Assembly (NCBI RefSeq): GCF_000159695.1
Contig: NZ_CM000955.1
Coordinates: forward strand, 569,473 to 633,472
DNA: 64,000 nt
Direction: 5' to 3'
Source of the DNA: Finegoldia magna ATCC 53516
Lineage (GTDB): Bacteria; Bacillota; Clostridia; Tissierellales; Peptoniphilaceae
Shown here: one piece after another, positions 41,781-51,183 of the stretch
Position numbering within the stretch: the stretch's first letter is position 1
How the letters are laid out: every line of letters begins with the position of its first letter
Position numbers and translations under genes: made by a program
Notes under the pieces: generated by a model
Told to the model about the DNA's origin: nothing
Databases searched by the model: none
What the model saw: only the letters and a program-made list of their open reading frames with translations

Positions 41781-42525
41781 TCATGACCACCCGTAAAACG
41801 GGTGGTTTGTTCAAGGGCTATAAGCCCGAGTGATACCAACCAGCGTCTCAAGGCGCTGGTTTTCACTCCGTTCAAACCTAACTGTTTTTGCCACTTTAGC
41901 CTATCCCTGAAAGGGATTTTTAATTTCTATTTCATAAACGGATCTGTATATTCTTTTACACTCAATTTATCAAGTGCTATATCATGTTGCTCTTGTTCTC
42001 TTATATATTTTGCTATTGTCTTTTCATTCAATCCCACTGTGCTCACATAATATCCTTCTGCCCAAAAATGACGATTGCCAAATTTGTATTTTAAATTCGC
42101 ATGTCTGTCAAACATCATTAGAGCACTTTTCCCTTTTAAATATCCCATAAAACTTGATACTGATATTTTGGGTGGAATGCTTACTAACATGTGTACATGA
42201 TCTGGCATCATATGCCCTTCTATTATTTCTACTCCTTTGTATTTACAAAGTAATTTGAATATTTCTATGAGACTTTCTCTATATTGATAAAATATCACTT
42301 TTCGTCTATACTTTGGAGTGAAGACTATGTGATACTTGCACATCCATTTTGTGTGAGACAATGAATTAGTTTTATTTGCCATAAAATCACATCTTATTAT
42401 TTTAGGTCTGAACAACTCTATTATAATACTTGGTGATTTTTTTGGTATAACCTAAGAACGCCTACCCGCATAGCGGGTAGTTTATTGTTTCGTTCGCAAG
42501 CGAACTCAACTGACTAAAGTCATCA
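41781..42525 (-). mobile_element. IS200/IS605-family element (tnpA only)
   Basis: The single tnpA gene is flanked by subterminal hairpins rather than terminal inverted repeats, as in IS200 elements. On the left are ACCACCCGT/ACGGGTGGT (41786-41806), GGGCT/AGCCC (41815-41827) and ACCAGCG/CGCTGGT (41839-41860). On the right are CTACCCGC/GCGGGTAG (42462-42480), GTTCGC/GCGAAC (42492-42505) and TGACT/AGTCA (42511-42522). The exact ends are not determined; the limits given are approximate. Confidence 0.8.
41927..42382 (-). CDS. tnpA: IS200/IS605-family transposase TnpA (Y1 HUH)
   Basis: A 151-residue Y1 transposase: HIVFTPKYRRKVIF near the N-terminus, the HUH motif in MPDHVHMLVSIP (His62/His64), SSFMGYLKGKSALMMF, and HFWAEGYYVSTVG. 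The likely catalytic Tyr126 is in KTIAKYIREQEQ. The ATG at 42382 gives the standard MANKTN start; an upstream ATG would add 11 residues. It is complete and probably functional. No tnpB follows. Confidence 0.94.
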   Translation of the reverse strand: MANKTNSLSHTKWMCKYHIVFTPKYRRKVIFYQYRESLIEIFKLLCKYKGVEIIEGHMMPDHVHMLVSIPPKISVSSFMGYLKGKSALMMFDRHANLKYKFGNRHFWAEGYYVSTVGLNEKTIAKYIREQEQHDIALDKLSVKEYTDPFMK

Positions 42526-42537
42526 AAAATCAAAAAA

Positions 42538-42564
42538 ACTAATCTTGGAAAATCCAAGATTAGT
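42538..42564. terminator. Terminator of lepB
   Basis: A stem ACTAATCTTGG/CCAAGATTAGT with T-runs on both strands, between the IS200 element and lepB. Confidence 0.85.
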
Positions 42565-42569
42565 TTTTC

Positions 42570-43097
42570 TTATAATACACCGAATTTATTAAATGGAAAA
42601 TATCTCAAAAAAGCTCTACCAACTATCGCCTTTTTCTTTATCGGTCCGAATATTCTGCTATCATTAGATTCTCGTGGGAGTCTGTTATCCCCCAAAACAA
42701 AATACTCATCTTCTCCTAATTCCCATTTTGTTTCATTTCCTGAAACAAGAGTCGTTTGACTACTTGTATAATTTTCATTCAATTGTTCGTTATTGACGTA
42801 TACTTTATTGTTTTTTAATTCAACAGTATCGCCAGGTAATGCTACAATTCTTTTGATGTAGTCACGACCAGATTTATCCGGTGCGTGAAGTTCTATAATG
42901 TTACCTCGCTTTAATTTGTTCTTAAAAATCCCCATCCTGTTGACGAAAATTCTGTCCCCGTTTTCAATTGTAGGATTCATGCTATTTCCTTCAACATGAG
43001 TTGTGCTAATAACAAAATTTCTAAGCAGTAATGCTAACACAATGGCAATTCCTATTACAAATAACCACTCAAAAAAAGATTTTGCTTTTTCTGTCAT
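42570..43097 (-). CDS. lepB: Signal peptidase I
   Basis: A membrane-bound protease that cleaves Sec signal peptides outside the membrane. The 175-residue protein has one N-terminal span (WLFVIGIAIVLALLL), the catalytic Ser39 in VEGNSMNPT, the catalytic Lys82 in RDYIKRIVALPGD, and box E GDNRLPRESNDSRIFG. A TTTACA-17 nt-TATAAT promoter (43160-43132) and a GGGAATT SD are present. Confidence 0.96.
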   Translation of the reverse strand: MTEKAKSFFEWLFVIGIAIVLALLLRNFVISTTHVEGNSMNPTIENGDRIFVNRMGIFKNKLKRGNIIELHAPDKSGRDYIKRIVALPGDTVELKNNKVYVNNEQLNENYTSSQTTLVSGNETKWELGEDEYFVLGDNRLPRESNDSRIFGPIKKKAIVGRAFLRYFPFNKFGVL

Positions 43098-43131
43098 ATT
43101 TACAATTCCCTTTCTAATATTTACTAATTTG

Positions 43132-43160
43132 ATTATAATACTAATCAGTAAATGTGTAAA
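43132..43160 (-). promoter_or_regulatory. Promoter of lepB
   Basis: On the minus strand, TTTACA (43160-43155) is followed after 17 nt by TATAAT (43137-43132). Confidence 0.7.
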
Positions 43161-43202
43161 GGTTGCTAATTTATTATCGTAATATAAAATTATTTGTAAA
43201 AA

Positions 43203-44489
43203 TTATGAATTAAAAACTTCTCTGTCCAATTCGCCTTCACTTGCCGCAACTATAACTGCTGAAGAACCTGCTGCTGTAACATTTGTAGCAGTTCTGCCCA
43301 TATCTGCAAGCATTGAAATAGGGCTCATCAATACAACCATTTCAACAGGAAGTCCCATTGCTGCGAACACTGCAGTAGTTGTGATTGTTGCAGTTCCAGG
43401 AACTCCGACTGTACCCAAAGACACTGCCAACGCTACTAATATTAGCATTACATATTGTCCAAATGAATAGTGAATTCCTATAACATTAATTGTCAAAATT
43501 GCGGATAATATAGGCCAAAATCCTGCACAACCAGGCATACCAACAGTTGCACCAGTCGAAGCGACAAAAGTTGCTATTTTTTCAGAAACGCCTAATTTAT
43601 TTGTTAAATTTTCAGTATTTGCTGGGATACATCCCACAGAAGATTGTGTTGAGAATGCAATCAATTGAACTGGCCAGAATTTTTTGAAGAATTTGATTGG
43701 ATTTACCTTTGCAAATAGCGCCAAAAGTGCGCCTGTTGTGATATATGAATGGAAAATTGATGCAACATAAGTCAATATCAACACAACAATCAATGGCATC
43801 ATGCTAGCCATATCTGTTCTACTAACAGCGTTCGCCATCAAGGCCAATACAGCGTAAGGAGTGAAGTCTATAATCATTCCTGTAAATCTAAAAATAACTG
43901 CTGCAGCTGAATCGATAAAATTCAAAAATGGTTTTGCTTTTTCTCCTTCTCCTCTTTCTTCTAATTGCAATATAGCTAATCCCAAAAGAACAGAAAATAC
44001 AATTATAGGAACTACTTTTGCTTCTGCTGCATTTCCCAAGACATTATCTGGGAAGAAATTTACAAAAGTTTCCGCAAAAGTTGGAACTTCCTTAGCTTTT
44101 GCATCTGCTGCCAAAGTTAATGAACTTCCTTGTCCAATTTTAAATGCAACACCTAAAATCAAACCTACAAGTGAACCTAAAACATTGTGTAAACTTAAAA
44201 TACCAATTGTTTTTGTTCCGATTTTCTTCATTTTTTCTATACTTTCCAAAGAAACTACAGTACTAACAATTGATGTGAATAATAATGGAATTACTATCGC
44301 AAACAATAAATTAGCATAAATAGATCCAAATACTTTTACATATTCTGTGTTTCCTTTAAAAATAAATCCTACTATAATACCTAGAATTGCAGCTACAATT
44401 GTTATTGTTCCGAAGTTCATTTTCTTCTTAGCCATGAACATCAATAAAGCAAACAATACTAAAGTAACTGCTAATGCTACAAATTTCAT
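43203..44489 (-). CDS. Dicarboxylate/amino acid:cation symporter (DAACS), possibly cystine type
   Basis: A 428-residue secondary transporter with about eight spans and the DAACS re-entrant loops. The substrate loop shows AFSTQSSVGCIPANTEN, in place of the serine-rich glutamate-transporter motif, and the C-terminus has MGRTATNVTAAGSSAVIVAASEGELD, resembling the TcyP/YhcL cystine branch. The substrate could be cystine or a dicarboxylic amino acid. GGGGTG lies before the ATG. It has its own promoter. Confidence 0.85.
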   Translation of the reverse strand: MKFVALAVTLVLFALLMFMAKKKMNFGTITIVAAILGIIVGFIFKGNTEYVKVFGSIYANLLFAIVIPLLFTSIVSTVVSLESIEKMKKIGTKTIGILSLHNVLGSLVGLILGVAFKIGQGSSLTLAADAKAKEVPTFAETFVNFFPDNVLGNAAEAKVVPIIVFSVLLGLAILQLEERGEGEKAKPFLNFIDSAAAVIFRFTGMIIDFTPYAVLALMANAVSRTDMASMMPLIVVLILTYVASIFHSYITTGALLALFAKVNPIKFFKKFWPVQLIAFSTQSSVGCIPANTENLTNKLGVSEKIATFVASTGATVGMPGCAGFWPILSAILTINVIGIHYSFGQYVMLILVALAVSLGTVGVPGTATITTTAVFAAMGLPVEMVVLMSPISMLADMGRTATNVTAAGSSAVIVAASEGELDREVFNS

Positions 44490-44520
44490 GTAAACACCCC
44501 TTTTTGTTTTATAGTTATAT

Positions 44521-44548
44521 ATTATAGTATATTGAGTACAATTTTCAA
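44521..44548 (-). promoter_or_regulatory. Promoter of the DAACS gene
   Basis: On the minus strand, TTGAAA (44548-44543) is followed after 16 nt by TATAAT (44526-44521). The rest of the gap to 44765 is AT-rich and I see no other feature in it. Confidence 0.65.
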
Positions 44549-44765
44549 ATTTAATTTTAAATTTTGCAAATTTTATTTACTTAATTCTGCACATTATTCA
44601 ATAATTTTGATTTTTCTTACGATTTTTTTGCAAAAAAATTTTTATATCAGAAAATACATATCCCTAATACTACTAATGAAAATCGTTTGATATTTTGTAA
44701 AAATAGTGCTTATTTTATCTACCACTGTTATATATATGAATTATTTAATTTTTGAAATATTTTCA

Positions 44766-44796
44766 ATAAAAAATCAGAGGCTATTAACCTCTGACT
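44766..44796 (-). terminator. Terminator of the xanthine-dehydrogenase-type operon
   Basis: A stem TCAGAGG/CCTCTGA followed by a T-run on the minus strand. Confidence 0.85.
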
Positions 44797-44802
44797 TAAA
44801 AT

Positions 44803-47082
44803 CTATTCATACATTTTTAATAAAACATCTTCAGCTTTTATCGGAAGAGTATCGAAAGTGCAACCAAGTGCGTTTAATATCGCTCCATTAATAGCCGGTG
44901 CAGGTGTGTTTGAAACTATTTCTCCAATTGATTTTGCTCCGAATGGACCTGTAGGCTCATAACTTTCACAAAAATCAACGTGAATATTTCCGATGTCTTT
45001 TCTTGAAGGCAAATTATACGAAATAAATGAATGTTCTTTTAATCTTCCTTCATCATCCCACAATGAATCTTCATACAAAGCATATCCTATCGATTGACCA
45101 ATCCCGCCTTCGACTTGAACCGTAGCCAATTTTGTATTCATAACAGTTCCGCAATCGACAACCGCTGCGTAATCTTCTACTTTGATTTCTCCTGTTAATT
45201 TGTCGATACTTATTTTGGCAAATCCCGCCATATATGGTGGAGGTGATGTTTTTGAATCGAAGTTTCCCACGCCAATTAATTGCATACCGTTTGGTCCAGT
45301 GGATAAATCTCTAGCCAAATCTTTGATTGCAATTAATTTTTTATCTTGCAAATAAACTTCTTGATTTCTAATTTCTAACCATTCTACGGAAGTTTCAAAT
45401 CTCATAGCAACACGTTTTTTGATTTTATTTAACAAATTTTCACACGCACGGACAACTGCACTTCCTGTTATATACACACCACTTGATGCATAACTTCCCG
45501 GATCAAATGGAGTTATATCAGTGTCTGCGATTATTGGAATAATATTGTCCATTCCACATTGCAACACTTCATTTGCCAAATTCACCATGATAGAATCCGT
45601 TCCTTGTCCAACATCTGTAGGACTCATCAACAATGTATAATCACCTTGTTCGTTTAATCTAACTTCAACTGTTGAAGTGTCGACGTTTTGAATTCCGCTT
45701 CCTTGTTGAGCAATTGCCATTCCAACAGAAATTATTTTATCTTTTTCTTCTTTGAAAGGATAATATTTATCCCATTCAATCATTTCTCTTCCTTTTTCGA
45801 TGCATTCATTTAATTTGCAACTTTTGACATCTATTCCGTACGCCAGAGTTTTTTCTCCTTCACGAACAGTGTTTTTAAGTCTTAGCTCAACTGGATCCAT
45901 GTTTAATTCTTTGGCTAATTTATTTACCATAGATTCTAATGCAAATGTTCCTTGAACTGCACCGTAACCACGAAAAGCTCCTCCAGGAAGTTTGTTAGTG
46001 TATACAACTTGTCCGAAAAATCTAGCGGCTCTCATTCTGCTGTACAATGGAAGTGTTTTGTTACCAACCAAATTCAAAGTCGTAAATGCGTGATAACCGT
46101 AAGCGCCTTGATCAGATAACGCATAAATGTCACAAGCTTCAATTGTCCCATCATTTTTGGCACCAATTTTAACTTTAACTTTCATTTGGTGGCGTGAGTT
46201 TGAAGCTTCAAAAGTTTCTTCTCTGTCAAATACAAGGATTGAAGGCTTTCCTGTTTTTAAAGTTACAAATCCAGGATAAATTTCTGTTACACTTGTTTGT
46301 TTACCACCGAATCCTCCACCTACTCTTGGTTTTATAATTCTGATTCTTGAATCGCTAATTCCCAACGCAACAGATAATTGTCTCTTGATGTGGAATGGAA
46401 CTTGTGTAGATGAAATGCAACACAATCTATTAAATTGATCCATGTAACAATACGATCTGTAAGTTTCCATCATGCAATGTGCTTGTGCTTTCGTTGTAAA
46501 AGTGTCTTCCAATACGACATCACATTCACTCATTACCTTGTCGACATCTTCGCCCCAAGATTCCTTCTTTTCGCCAACTATATTCCTTTTCGTATCGTAC
46601 CCAAAAACTTTCGTTGGCCCATTGAAGAACACGTCTTCTTCGTGAACGACAATTTTATTGTCGATAGCTTTTGTGTAATCAAGTAATGGAGTTTTCACAT
46701 CGTATTTGATTTTAATTCTCTTCATAGCTTGATTACAAACTTTTTCGTTAACTCCAACTACAATTGCTACAGGCTCTCTCATGTATCTAATATTTTTTGA
46801 CAAAATCGACATATCGTATGGACTTGGTTCTGGATAAGATTGTCCTGCCAAAGTAAATTTATTGTCGAAAACATCTTCATAAGTGTACACTGCAACAATT
46901 CCATCCATCGCTTCTGCTTTTGATTTGTCTATTTCTAAAATTTCACACCTTGCATACGGACTTCTCATCAACTTTATAATAAGTGCGTTAGGATCTTTCA
47001 AATCCTCTGTATAGACAGGTTTACCAGTAACTAATGAATTTGAATCTATTTTCTTGAAATCTTTATTTATCTTCATCATCAA
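44803..47082 (-). CDS. Xanthine dehydrogenase family, molybdenum-binding subunit
   Basis: A 759-residue large subunit of a molybdenum hydroxylase. The N-domain begins with GKPVYTEDLKDPNALIIKLMRSP. Molybdopterin motifs: IIKPRVGGGFGGKQ, PGGAFRGYGAVQ, SPTDVGQGTDSIM, and the base-catalytic Glu in GPFGAKSIGEIV. Together with the FeS and FAD subunits it would hydroxylate a purine or other N-heterocycle; the precise substrate is not clear from sequence. It overlaps the FeS subunit by 20 nt. No XdhC-like maturation factor is in the window. Confidence 0.92.
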   Translation of the reverse strand: MMMKINKDFKKIDSNSLVTGKPVYTEDLKDPNALIIKLMRSPYARCEILEIDKSKAEAMDGIVAVYTYEDVFDNKFTLAGQSYPEPSPYDMSILSKNIRYMREPVAIVVGVNEKVCNQAMKRIKIKYDVKTPLLDYTKAIDNKIVVHEEDVFFNGPTKVFGYDTKRNIVGEKKESWGEDVDKVMSECDVVLEDTFTTKAQAHCMMETYRSYCYMDQFNRLCCISSTQVPFHIKRQLSVALGISDSRIRIIKPRVGGGFGGKQTSVTEIYPGFVTLKTGKPSILVFDREETFEASNSRHQMKVKVKIGAKNDGTIEACDIYALSDQGAYGYHAFTTLNLVGNKTLPLYSRMRAARFFGQVVYTNKLPGGAFRGYGAVQGTFALESMVNKLAKELNMDPVELRLKNTVREGEKTLAYGIDVKSCKLNECIEKGREMIEWDKYYPFKEEKDKIISVGMAIAQQGSGIQNVDTSTVEVRLNEQGDYTLLMSPTDVGQGTDSIMVNLANEVLQCGMDNIIPIIADTDITPFDPGSYASSGVYITGSAVVRACENLLNKIKKRVAMRFETSVEWLEIRNQEVYLQDKKLIAIKDLARDLSTGPNGMQLIGVGNFDSKTSPPPYMAGFAKISIDKLTGEIKVEDYAAVVDCGTVMNTKLATVQVEGGIGQSIGYALYEDSLWDDEGRLKEHSFISYNLPSRKDIGNIHVDFCESYEPTGPFGAKSIGEIVSNTPAPAINGAILNALGCTFDTLPIKAEDVLLKMYE

Positions 47083-47524
47083 TCTCCAAATATTTCTTAA
47101 TAGCTCTCATTTGAGAAGCATAACCTGTACATCTGCATAAATTTCCCATCAAATAATCTTCGATTTCTTCATCTGTAGGATTTTTGATAGTTTTCTTCAA
47201 ACTCAAAACATTCATTATAAACCCCGGTGAACAAAAACCGCATTGTTCCCCACCTTCTTCAGTCAAAAGTTCTCCGAATTTTCTTTGGCTTTCAGAAATT
47301 CCTTCCAAAGTTGTAATCTTTTTGCCTTCACATCTTAATGCCAAAATAGAACAAGAAAGTACTGGAACATCATCCAACCACACAGTGCAAAGACCACAAT
47401 TTGATGTAGTACAACCACACTTCACCGATTTATAACCTAAATCGCGAAGCACATTGTACAAAGTAGTATCGCAATCAACACTAGCTATATGATTTTTATT
47501 GTTAACATTTAATTCTATAATCAT
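47063..47524 (-). CDS. Xanthine dehydrogenase family, [2Fe-2S] subunit
   Basis: A 153-residue small subunit with two [2Fe-2S] sites. Site I is plant-ferredoxin type, with Cys38, 43, 46 and 58 (GCTTSNCGLC...LSC). Site II has Cys95, 98, 130 and 132 (CGFC...LCRC). It carries electrons from Mo to FAD. It overlaps the FAD subunit by 4 nt and the Mo subunit by 20 nt. Confidence 0.95.
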   Translation of the reverse strand: MIIELNVNNKNHIASVDCDTTLYNVLRDLGYKSVKCGCTTSNCGLCTVWLDDVPVLSCSILALRCEGKKITTLEGISESQRKFGELLTEEGGEQCGFCSPGFIMNVLSLKKTIKNPTDEEIEDYLMGNLCRCTGYASQMRAIKKYLEIDDEDK

Positions 47525-48294
47525 TGCAATTCACCTAACGCTTTTTCCAATAATCCAACAAATAAAAGTTTTCTGTATTTTTTCTTCGCTTTGTTATTTG
47601 ACCCTATATACTCATCAATTAATTCCAATGTCTTTTCTCTATCGAATCCATTAGCATTAATCTCATCAGAAACATCTCTCATAACCATTGCTTTTTGAGG
47701 TCTCGCGCCAAATACTACCTTGTATTTCCCATCTATTTTAGAAACACTTACAATGGCAATTGGAAAATCCTTACAGCAAAGTCTTTGAACGAATTGTACG
47801 CAATTAATGTTTTTGTTTGGAATTATTACTTCTACCAAAATATCCTTTTTGATATCTGAATTCAGAAATTCTTCAACACTCATCACACCATTATTGTACA
47901 ATCTTACTTTTGCATCTAATAATAACAATACCGGCAAAAAATCAGAAAATGCATATCGTGAAAACACACTTGCTCCGACTTGCGCAGTGTTTCTTAGTTG
48001 AGTTGACACGATTCTTTTCAAAGATTTAGGAATAATTCCATCACAAAATTCTTTAAAGAAATCATTGTATTCCAAATCTCTGTATGTAGTAGTTGCTCCG
48101 ATTTTTATTTCATCGTCTTCAACTTTTATGTAATTTAAATCTAATTTTGACAAATCAATCCCAACATTGTAAGAACGACTGCCAGCTTTAAGAAAATGAC
48201 ATCCACCCAAAATTTTATTCATTTTTGATTTCATCAATAACTCATAAGCTTCATCCAACGTTTCAGGACTTTTGAAATCTCTTAATGTAAACAT
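47521..48294 (-). CDS. Xanthine dehydrogenase family, FAD-binding subunit
   Basis: A subunit of about 257 residues of the CO dehydrogenase/XDH FAD type: ILGGCHFLKAG (for the FAD pyrophosphate), STQLRNTAQVGASVFSR (the FAD-binding TIGG/Q-type motif), and a C-terminal CODH-FAD domain. The ATG at 48294 follows AAGGAG; a GTG two codons upstream is less good. It is the first gene of the FAD-FeS-Mo operon, with an extended -10 (TGATATAAT, 48331-48323) close upstream. Confidence 0.92.
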   Translation of the reverse strand: MFTLRDFKSPETLDEAYELLMKSKMNKILGGCHFLKAGSRSYNVGIDLSKLDLNYIKVEDDEIKIGATTTYRDLEYNDFFKEFCDGIIPKSLKRIVSTQLRNTAQVGASVFSRYAFSDFLPVLLLLDAKVRLYNNGVMSVEEFLNSDIKKDILVEVIIPNKNINCVQFVQRLCCKDFPIAIVSVSKIDGKYKVVFGARPQKAMVMRDVSDEINANGFDREKTLELIDEYIGSNNKAKKKYRKLLFVGLLEKALGELQ

Positions 48295-48322
48295 AACCAC
48301 TCCTTGATTTTAATCAGTCTAT

Positions 48323-48331
48323 ATTATATCA
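48323..48331 (-). promoter_or_regulatory. Extended -10 promoter of the xanthine-dehydrogenase-type operon
   Basis: On the minus strand TGATATAAT gives a perfect extended -10. A consensus -35 is not apparent. Confidence 0.55.
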
Positions 48332-48337
48332 CAAAAA

Positions 48338-48366
48338 TAGTCGGCTATCTTTTGACAACCGACTAG
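48338..48366 (-). terminator. Terminator of the APC permease gene
   Basis: A stem TAGTCGG/CCGACTA extended by GTC...GAT, followed by TTTTTG on the minus strand. Confidence 0.85.
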
Positions 48367-48404
48367 CGCATGTTATTTATTTTTTTTATGAAATAATTTA
48401 AGTC

Positions 48405-49865
48405 TTAAATATTTTTTGCTTGTTCTTTTTTAGCAATTGATGGCAATATTAGACCCAATCCCAACAATACGACTGGAGTCAAAATGTTAAGCATCAATTT
48501 GAAATTCCATTGACTTGTAAATGGTTCCCCTTCTTTTGGAATCATACCTAATATACATGCAAATGCTGTAAATACAAAACACCAACCAGCGATAAATTTA
48601 CCAAATGATTTTGATTTTGTGAATTTATATTCTACGCCTTGTTTTTCATGTAAGTAGTGTTTTAATGCAAAATATGCCGCAAATACCCACATATAACGCA
48701 TTGGCATTACTATTGAGTTCAAATCCAACAACCAGTTGTACAATTCATTTGAGTTTCCAATTCCCAATGCTGGAATAATAATCAAAATACTAACCAAAAT
48801 TGTAGTTAATTTATATCCACCAACTGGAACTTTTTTGTCGTTGATTTTTCTCAAGAAGTTTGGAACGTATTTTGCATCTGCTTCACTCAATAAAAGTTTA
48901 AGCGGTGCGTCGATACTCATAACCAAAGCTGCTGCTTGTCCAGCGAAGTTTGTCAAAGCATATATGATAACAAGTGATGAACCTATTCCATAATATTGTC
49001 CCAATTTTTCAAATGCGTAGTAAGCGCCATTCATTTTTAAGTCGTTTGCAACATTTGTTGTATCGAACATCATCCCCATTGCAACTGAACCTAAAATCGC
49101 AGATACAGTTACCATCAAAGCCATAATTAACATAGCTTTTGGGAAATTTTTCCCTGCATCTTGTGTATCATTTACATATGGTGAGATTTTTTCACAACCA
49201 CCTACGGCAAACACTAACATGGATATCGTCGTTAAATAATGCAAATTAAAATTAGGCAGATAAGTTTTGATGCTCATCATGTTTGGAGATGCAACTTCTA
49301 CTCCTCTTAATGCAGGAGCTGCCAACATTAACAAAATAAATAAAATACCCATCACAAAACTTGCAGTACCGGCAATTGAACCTAAAACTTTTATAGATTT
49401 AATACCATTTGCAGCTAAAAGCACGAATAATAAAAATATTATTAACACTAATGCTTGTAGTACAATTGGATTTAAAGATTTTACCATTTTAGGATTTCTA
49501 AAAATCGCCCATGAACCTGCAACCATTAAGTTTTGTGGTTTTTGTGCTAAATATGGGATATGTACTACCCAATAAGTCCAGCCAGACAAATAAGCTAGTA
49601 ATGGTCCCATTGTTTGTTTTATCCAATAGCTAAGTCCTGATTGTCCTTCTTTGAAAGTTGAACCAAGTTCTCCAACCATCAATGAATAAGGAATAAAATA
49701 CAAAGCCATTATGAATATCCAACTTGTAATAACTGTCAAACCTTGGTTAGCGTAGTTATTAACAACATTTCCAAAACCCCATACAACTGTGAATCCCATC
49801 CAAATCAGATTGGTCACTGTAAGCGATTTTTTCTTTTGATCGTCAATTAAAACATCGTTTTTCAT
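48405..49865 (-). CDS. APC superfamily amino acid permease (YjeM/glutamate:GABA antiporter-like)
   Basis: A 486-residue polytopic transporter with about 12-14 spans. It begins VTNLIWMGFTVVWGFGNVVNN and includes YSLMVGELGSTFKEGQSGLSYW, characteristic of the GadC/YjeM branch of APC transporters. It would exchange or import amino acids across the cytoplasmic membrane; the substrate is not determined. An AGGAGGG SD is present. It is a single gene between pepT and the molybdenum hydroxylase operon. Confidence 0.85.
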   Translation of the reverse strand: MKNDVLIDDQKKKSLTVTNLIWMGFTVVWGFGNVVNNYANQGLTVITSWIFIMALYFIPYSLMVGELGSTFKEGQSGLSYWIKQTMGPLLAYLSGWTYWVVHIPYLAQKPQNLMVAGSWAIFRNPKMVKSLNPIVLQALVLIIFLLFVLLAANGIKSIKVLGSIAGTASFVMGILFILLMLAAPALRGVEVASPNMMSIKTYLPNFNLHYLTTISMLVFAVGGCEKISPYVNDTQDAGKNFPKAMLIMALMVTVSAILGSVAMGMMFDTTNVANDLKMNGAYYAFEKLGQYYGIGSSLVIIYALTNFAGQAAALVMSIDAPLKLLLSEADAKYVPNFLRKINDKKVPVGGYKLTTILVSILIIIPALGIGNSNELYNWLLDLNSIVMPMRYMWVFAAYFALKHYLHEKQGVEYKFTKSKSFGKFIAGWCFVFTAFACILGMIPKEGEPFTSQWNFKLMLNILTPVVLLGLGLILPSIAKKEQAKNI

Positions 49866-49922
49866 ATTTCCCTCCTAATTAGATTATAGCAAAATTTATT
49901 TTTGTTGGGAACATTTTTCAAT

Positions 49923-49953
49923 AAAAAATAGCTTCCAGATTTACTAGAAGCTA
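49923..49953 (-). terminator. Terminator of malic enzyme-pepT
   Basis: A stem TAGCTTC/GAAGCTA followed by six T on the minus strand, just past the pepT stop. Confidence 0.85.
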
Positions 49954-49962
49954 CTTGATATT

Positions 49963-51174
49963 TTATTTTGAATAATTTTCTATTATTTTCAAAACCAAAT
50001 CCGATGCTTTTTTCATTTGGTCGATAGATAATAATTCGTGCTTTCCATGGAAGGCATATCCACCAGTGAAAATGTTCGGGCATGGAAGTCCTTTGTATGA
50101 TAATTGTGCTCCATCAGTACCACCTCTGATTGGTTGAACTAATGGTTTTATTCCCAAATCTTCCATTGATTTATAAGCCAAATCCACAATTTCCATTACA
50201 GGTTCTATTTTTTCTTTCATGTTGTAATAGCTATCTTTCATGTCTAATTCGATAGCGTTGTTGTATTTCACATTCAAGAATTGGACTAATTTTTCCAAAT
50301 AAGATTTCTTTTCGTCGAATTTTTTCTTGTCGTGATCTCTGATTATGAATTTCATAACGGTATTTTCAACAGATCCTTCGAATGATGTCAACAAATAAAA
50401 TCCTTCGTAATGTTCAGTGTGTTCTGGTCTTTGAGCTACTGGAAGTTCATTGAATAATTCCATACCGATTAATTGTGAATTAATCATAGTATTTTTTGCA
50501 CTACCAGGGTGAACATTTTTACCGTGAATAGTTATTGTCGCACCTGCTGCATTGAAGTTTTCGTATTCCAATTCTCCAATTGGGCCACCATCCAAAGTAT
50601 ATGCAAAATCAGCTCCGAATTTTTCTACATCGAACAAATCAGCTCCTCTGCCTATTTCTTCATCAGGAGTAAATCCAATTTTAATTGTTGGATGCTTAAT
50701 ATCTTTGTTTTCACATAATTTATTTACAGCGTCCATTATAATCGCGATACCAGATTTATCATCAGCACCCAAAAGTGTAGTTCCATCTGTATGAATTAAA
50801 GTTTGTCCTTCCAAATCTTTTAAAAATGGAAAATCTTCCACAGTTGTAGTGACAGTATCAGATAATTTGATGTCTCCACCTTTGTATTCCAAAATTTGTG
50901 GTTTTACATTTTCCCCTGACATATCAGGAGCAGTATCCATGTGAGAAATAAATCCGATAGATTTGGATTCTCTATCTAAGTTTGATTCTAATGATGCATA
51001 CACATATCCATTTTCGTCCATGTGCGCATTGTCGATTCCCATTTCTTTTAGTTGTTTAACCAAAAGATTACCCAAATCTTTTTGTCTAGCTGTTGATGGA
51101 CAAGTTTCGCTTGATTCATCACTTGTAGTGTAAATCTTCGCGTATTCAATAAATCTATCAACTATATCTATCAT
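49963..51174 (-). CDS. pepT: Peptidase T (tripeptide aminopeptidase)
   Basis: An M20-family dizinc aminopeptidase that releases N-terminal residues from tripeptides. The 403 residues show GFISHMDTAPD (metal His/Asp), TTLLGADDKSG, TPDEEIGRGAD (catalytic Glu), YTLDGG, VHPGSAKN, and PIRGGTDGAQLSYKGLPCPN. It is separated by 9 nt from the malic enzyme gene and probably cotranscribed. It complements the M18 peptidase at the left end. Confidence 0.96.
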   Translation of the reverse strand: MIDIVDRFIEYAKIYTTSDESSETCPSTARQKDLGNLLVKQLKEMGIDNAHMDENGYVYASLESNLDRESKSIGFISHMDTAPDMSGENVKPQILEYKGGDIKLSDTVTTTVEDFPFLKDLEGQTLIHTDGTTLLGADDKSGIAIIMDAVNKLCENKDIKHPTIKIGFTPDEEIGRGADLFDVEKFGADFAYTLDGGPIGELEYENFNAAGATITIHGKNVHPGSAKNTMINSQLIGMELFNELPVAQRPEHTEHYEGFYLLTSFEGSVENTVMKFIIRDHDKKKFDEKKSYLEKLVQFLNVKYNNAIELDMKDSYYNMKEKIEPVMEIVDLAYKSMEDLGIKPLVQPIRGGTDGAQLSYKGLPCPNIFTGGYAFHGKHELLSIDQMKKASDLVLKIIENYSK

Positions 51175-51183
51175 AATTTTCTC

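Noticed and set aside
43861..44319. 152-codon open frame antisense to the DAACS transporter gene
   Set aside because: It mirrors a hydrophobic coding frame and lacks initiation signals.
44706..44891. 61-codon plus-strand ORF beyond the molybdenum subunit
   Set aside because: It overlaps the terminator and the 3' end of the Mo-subunit gene on the other strand and has no SD.
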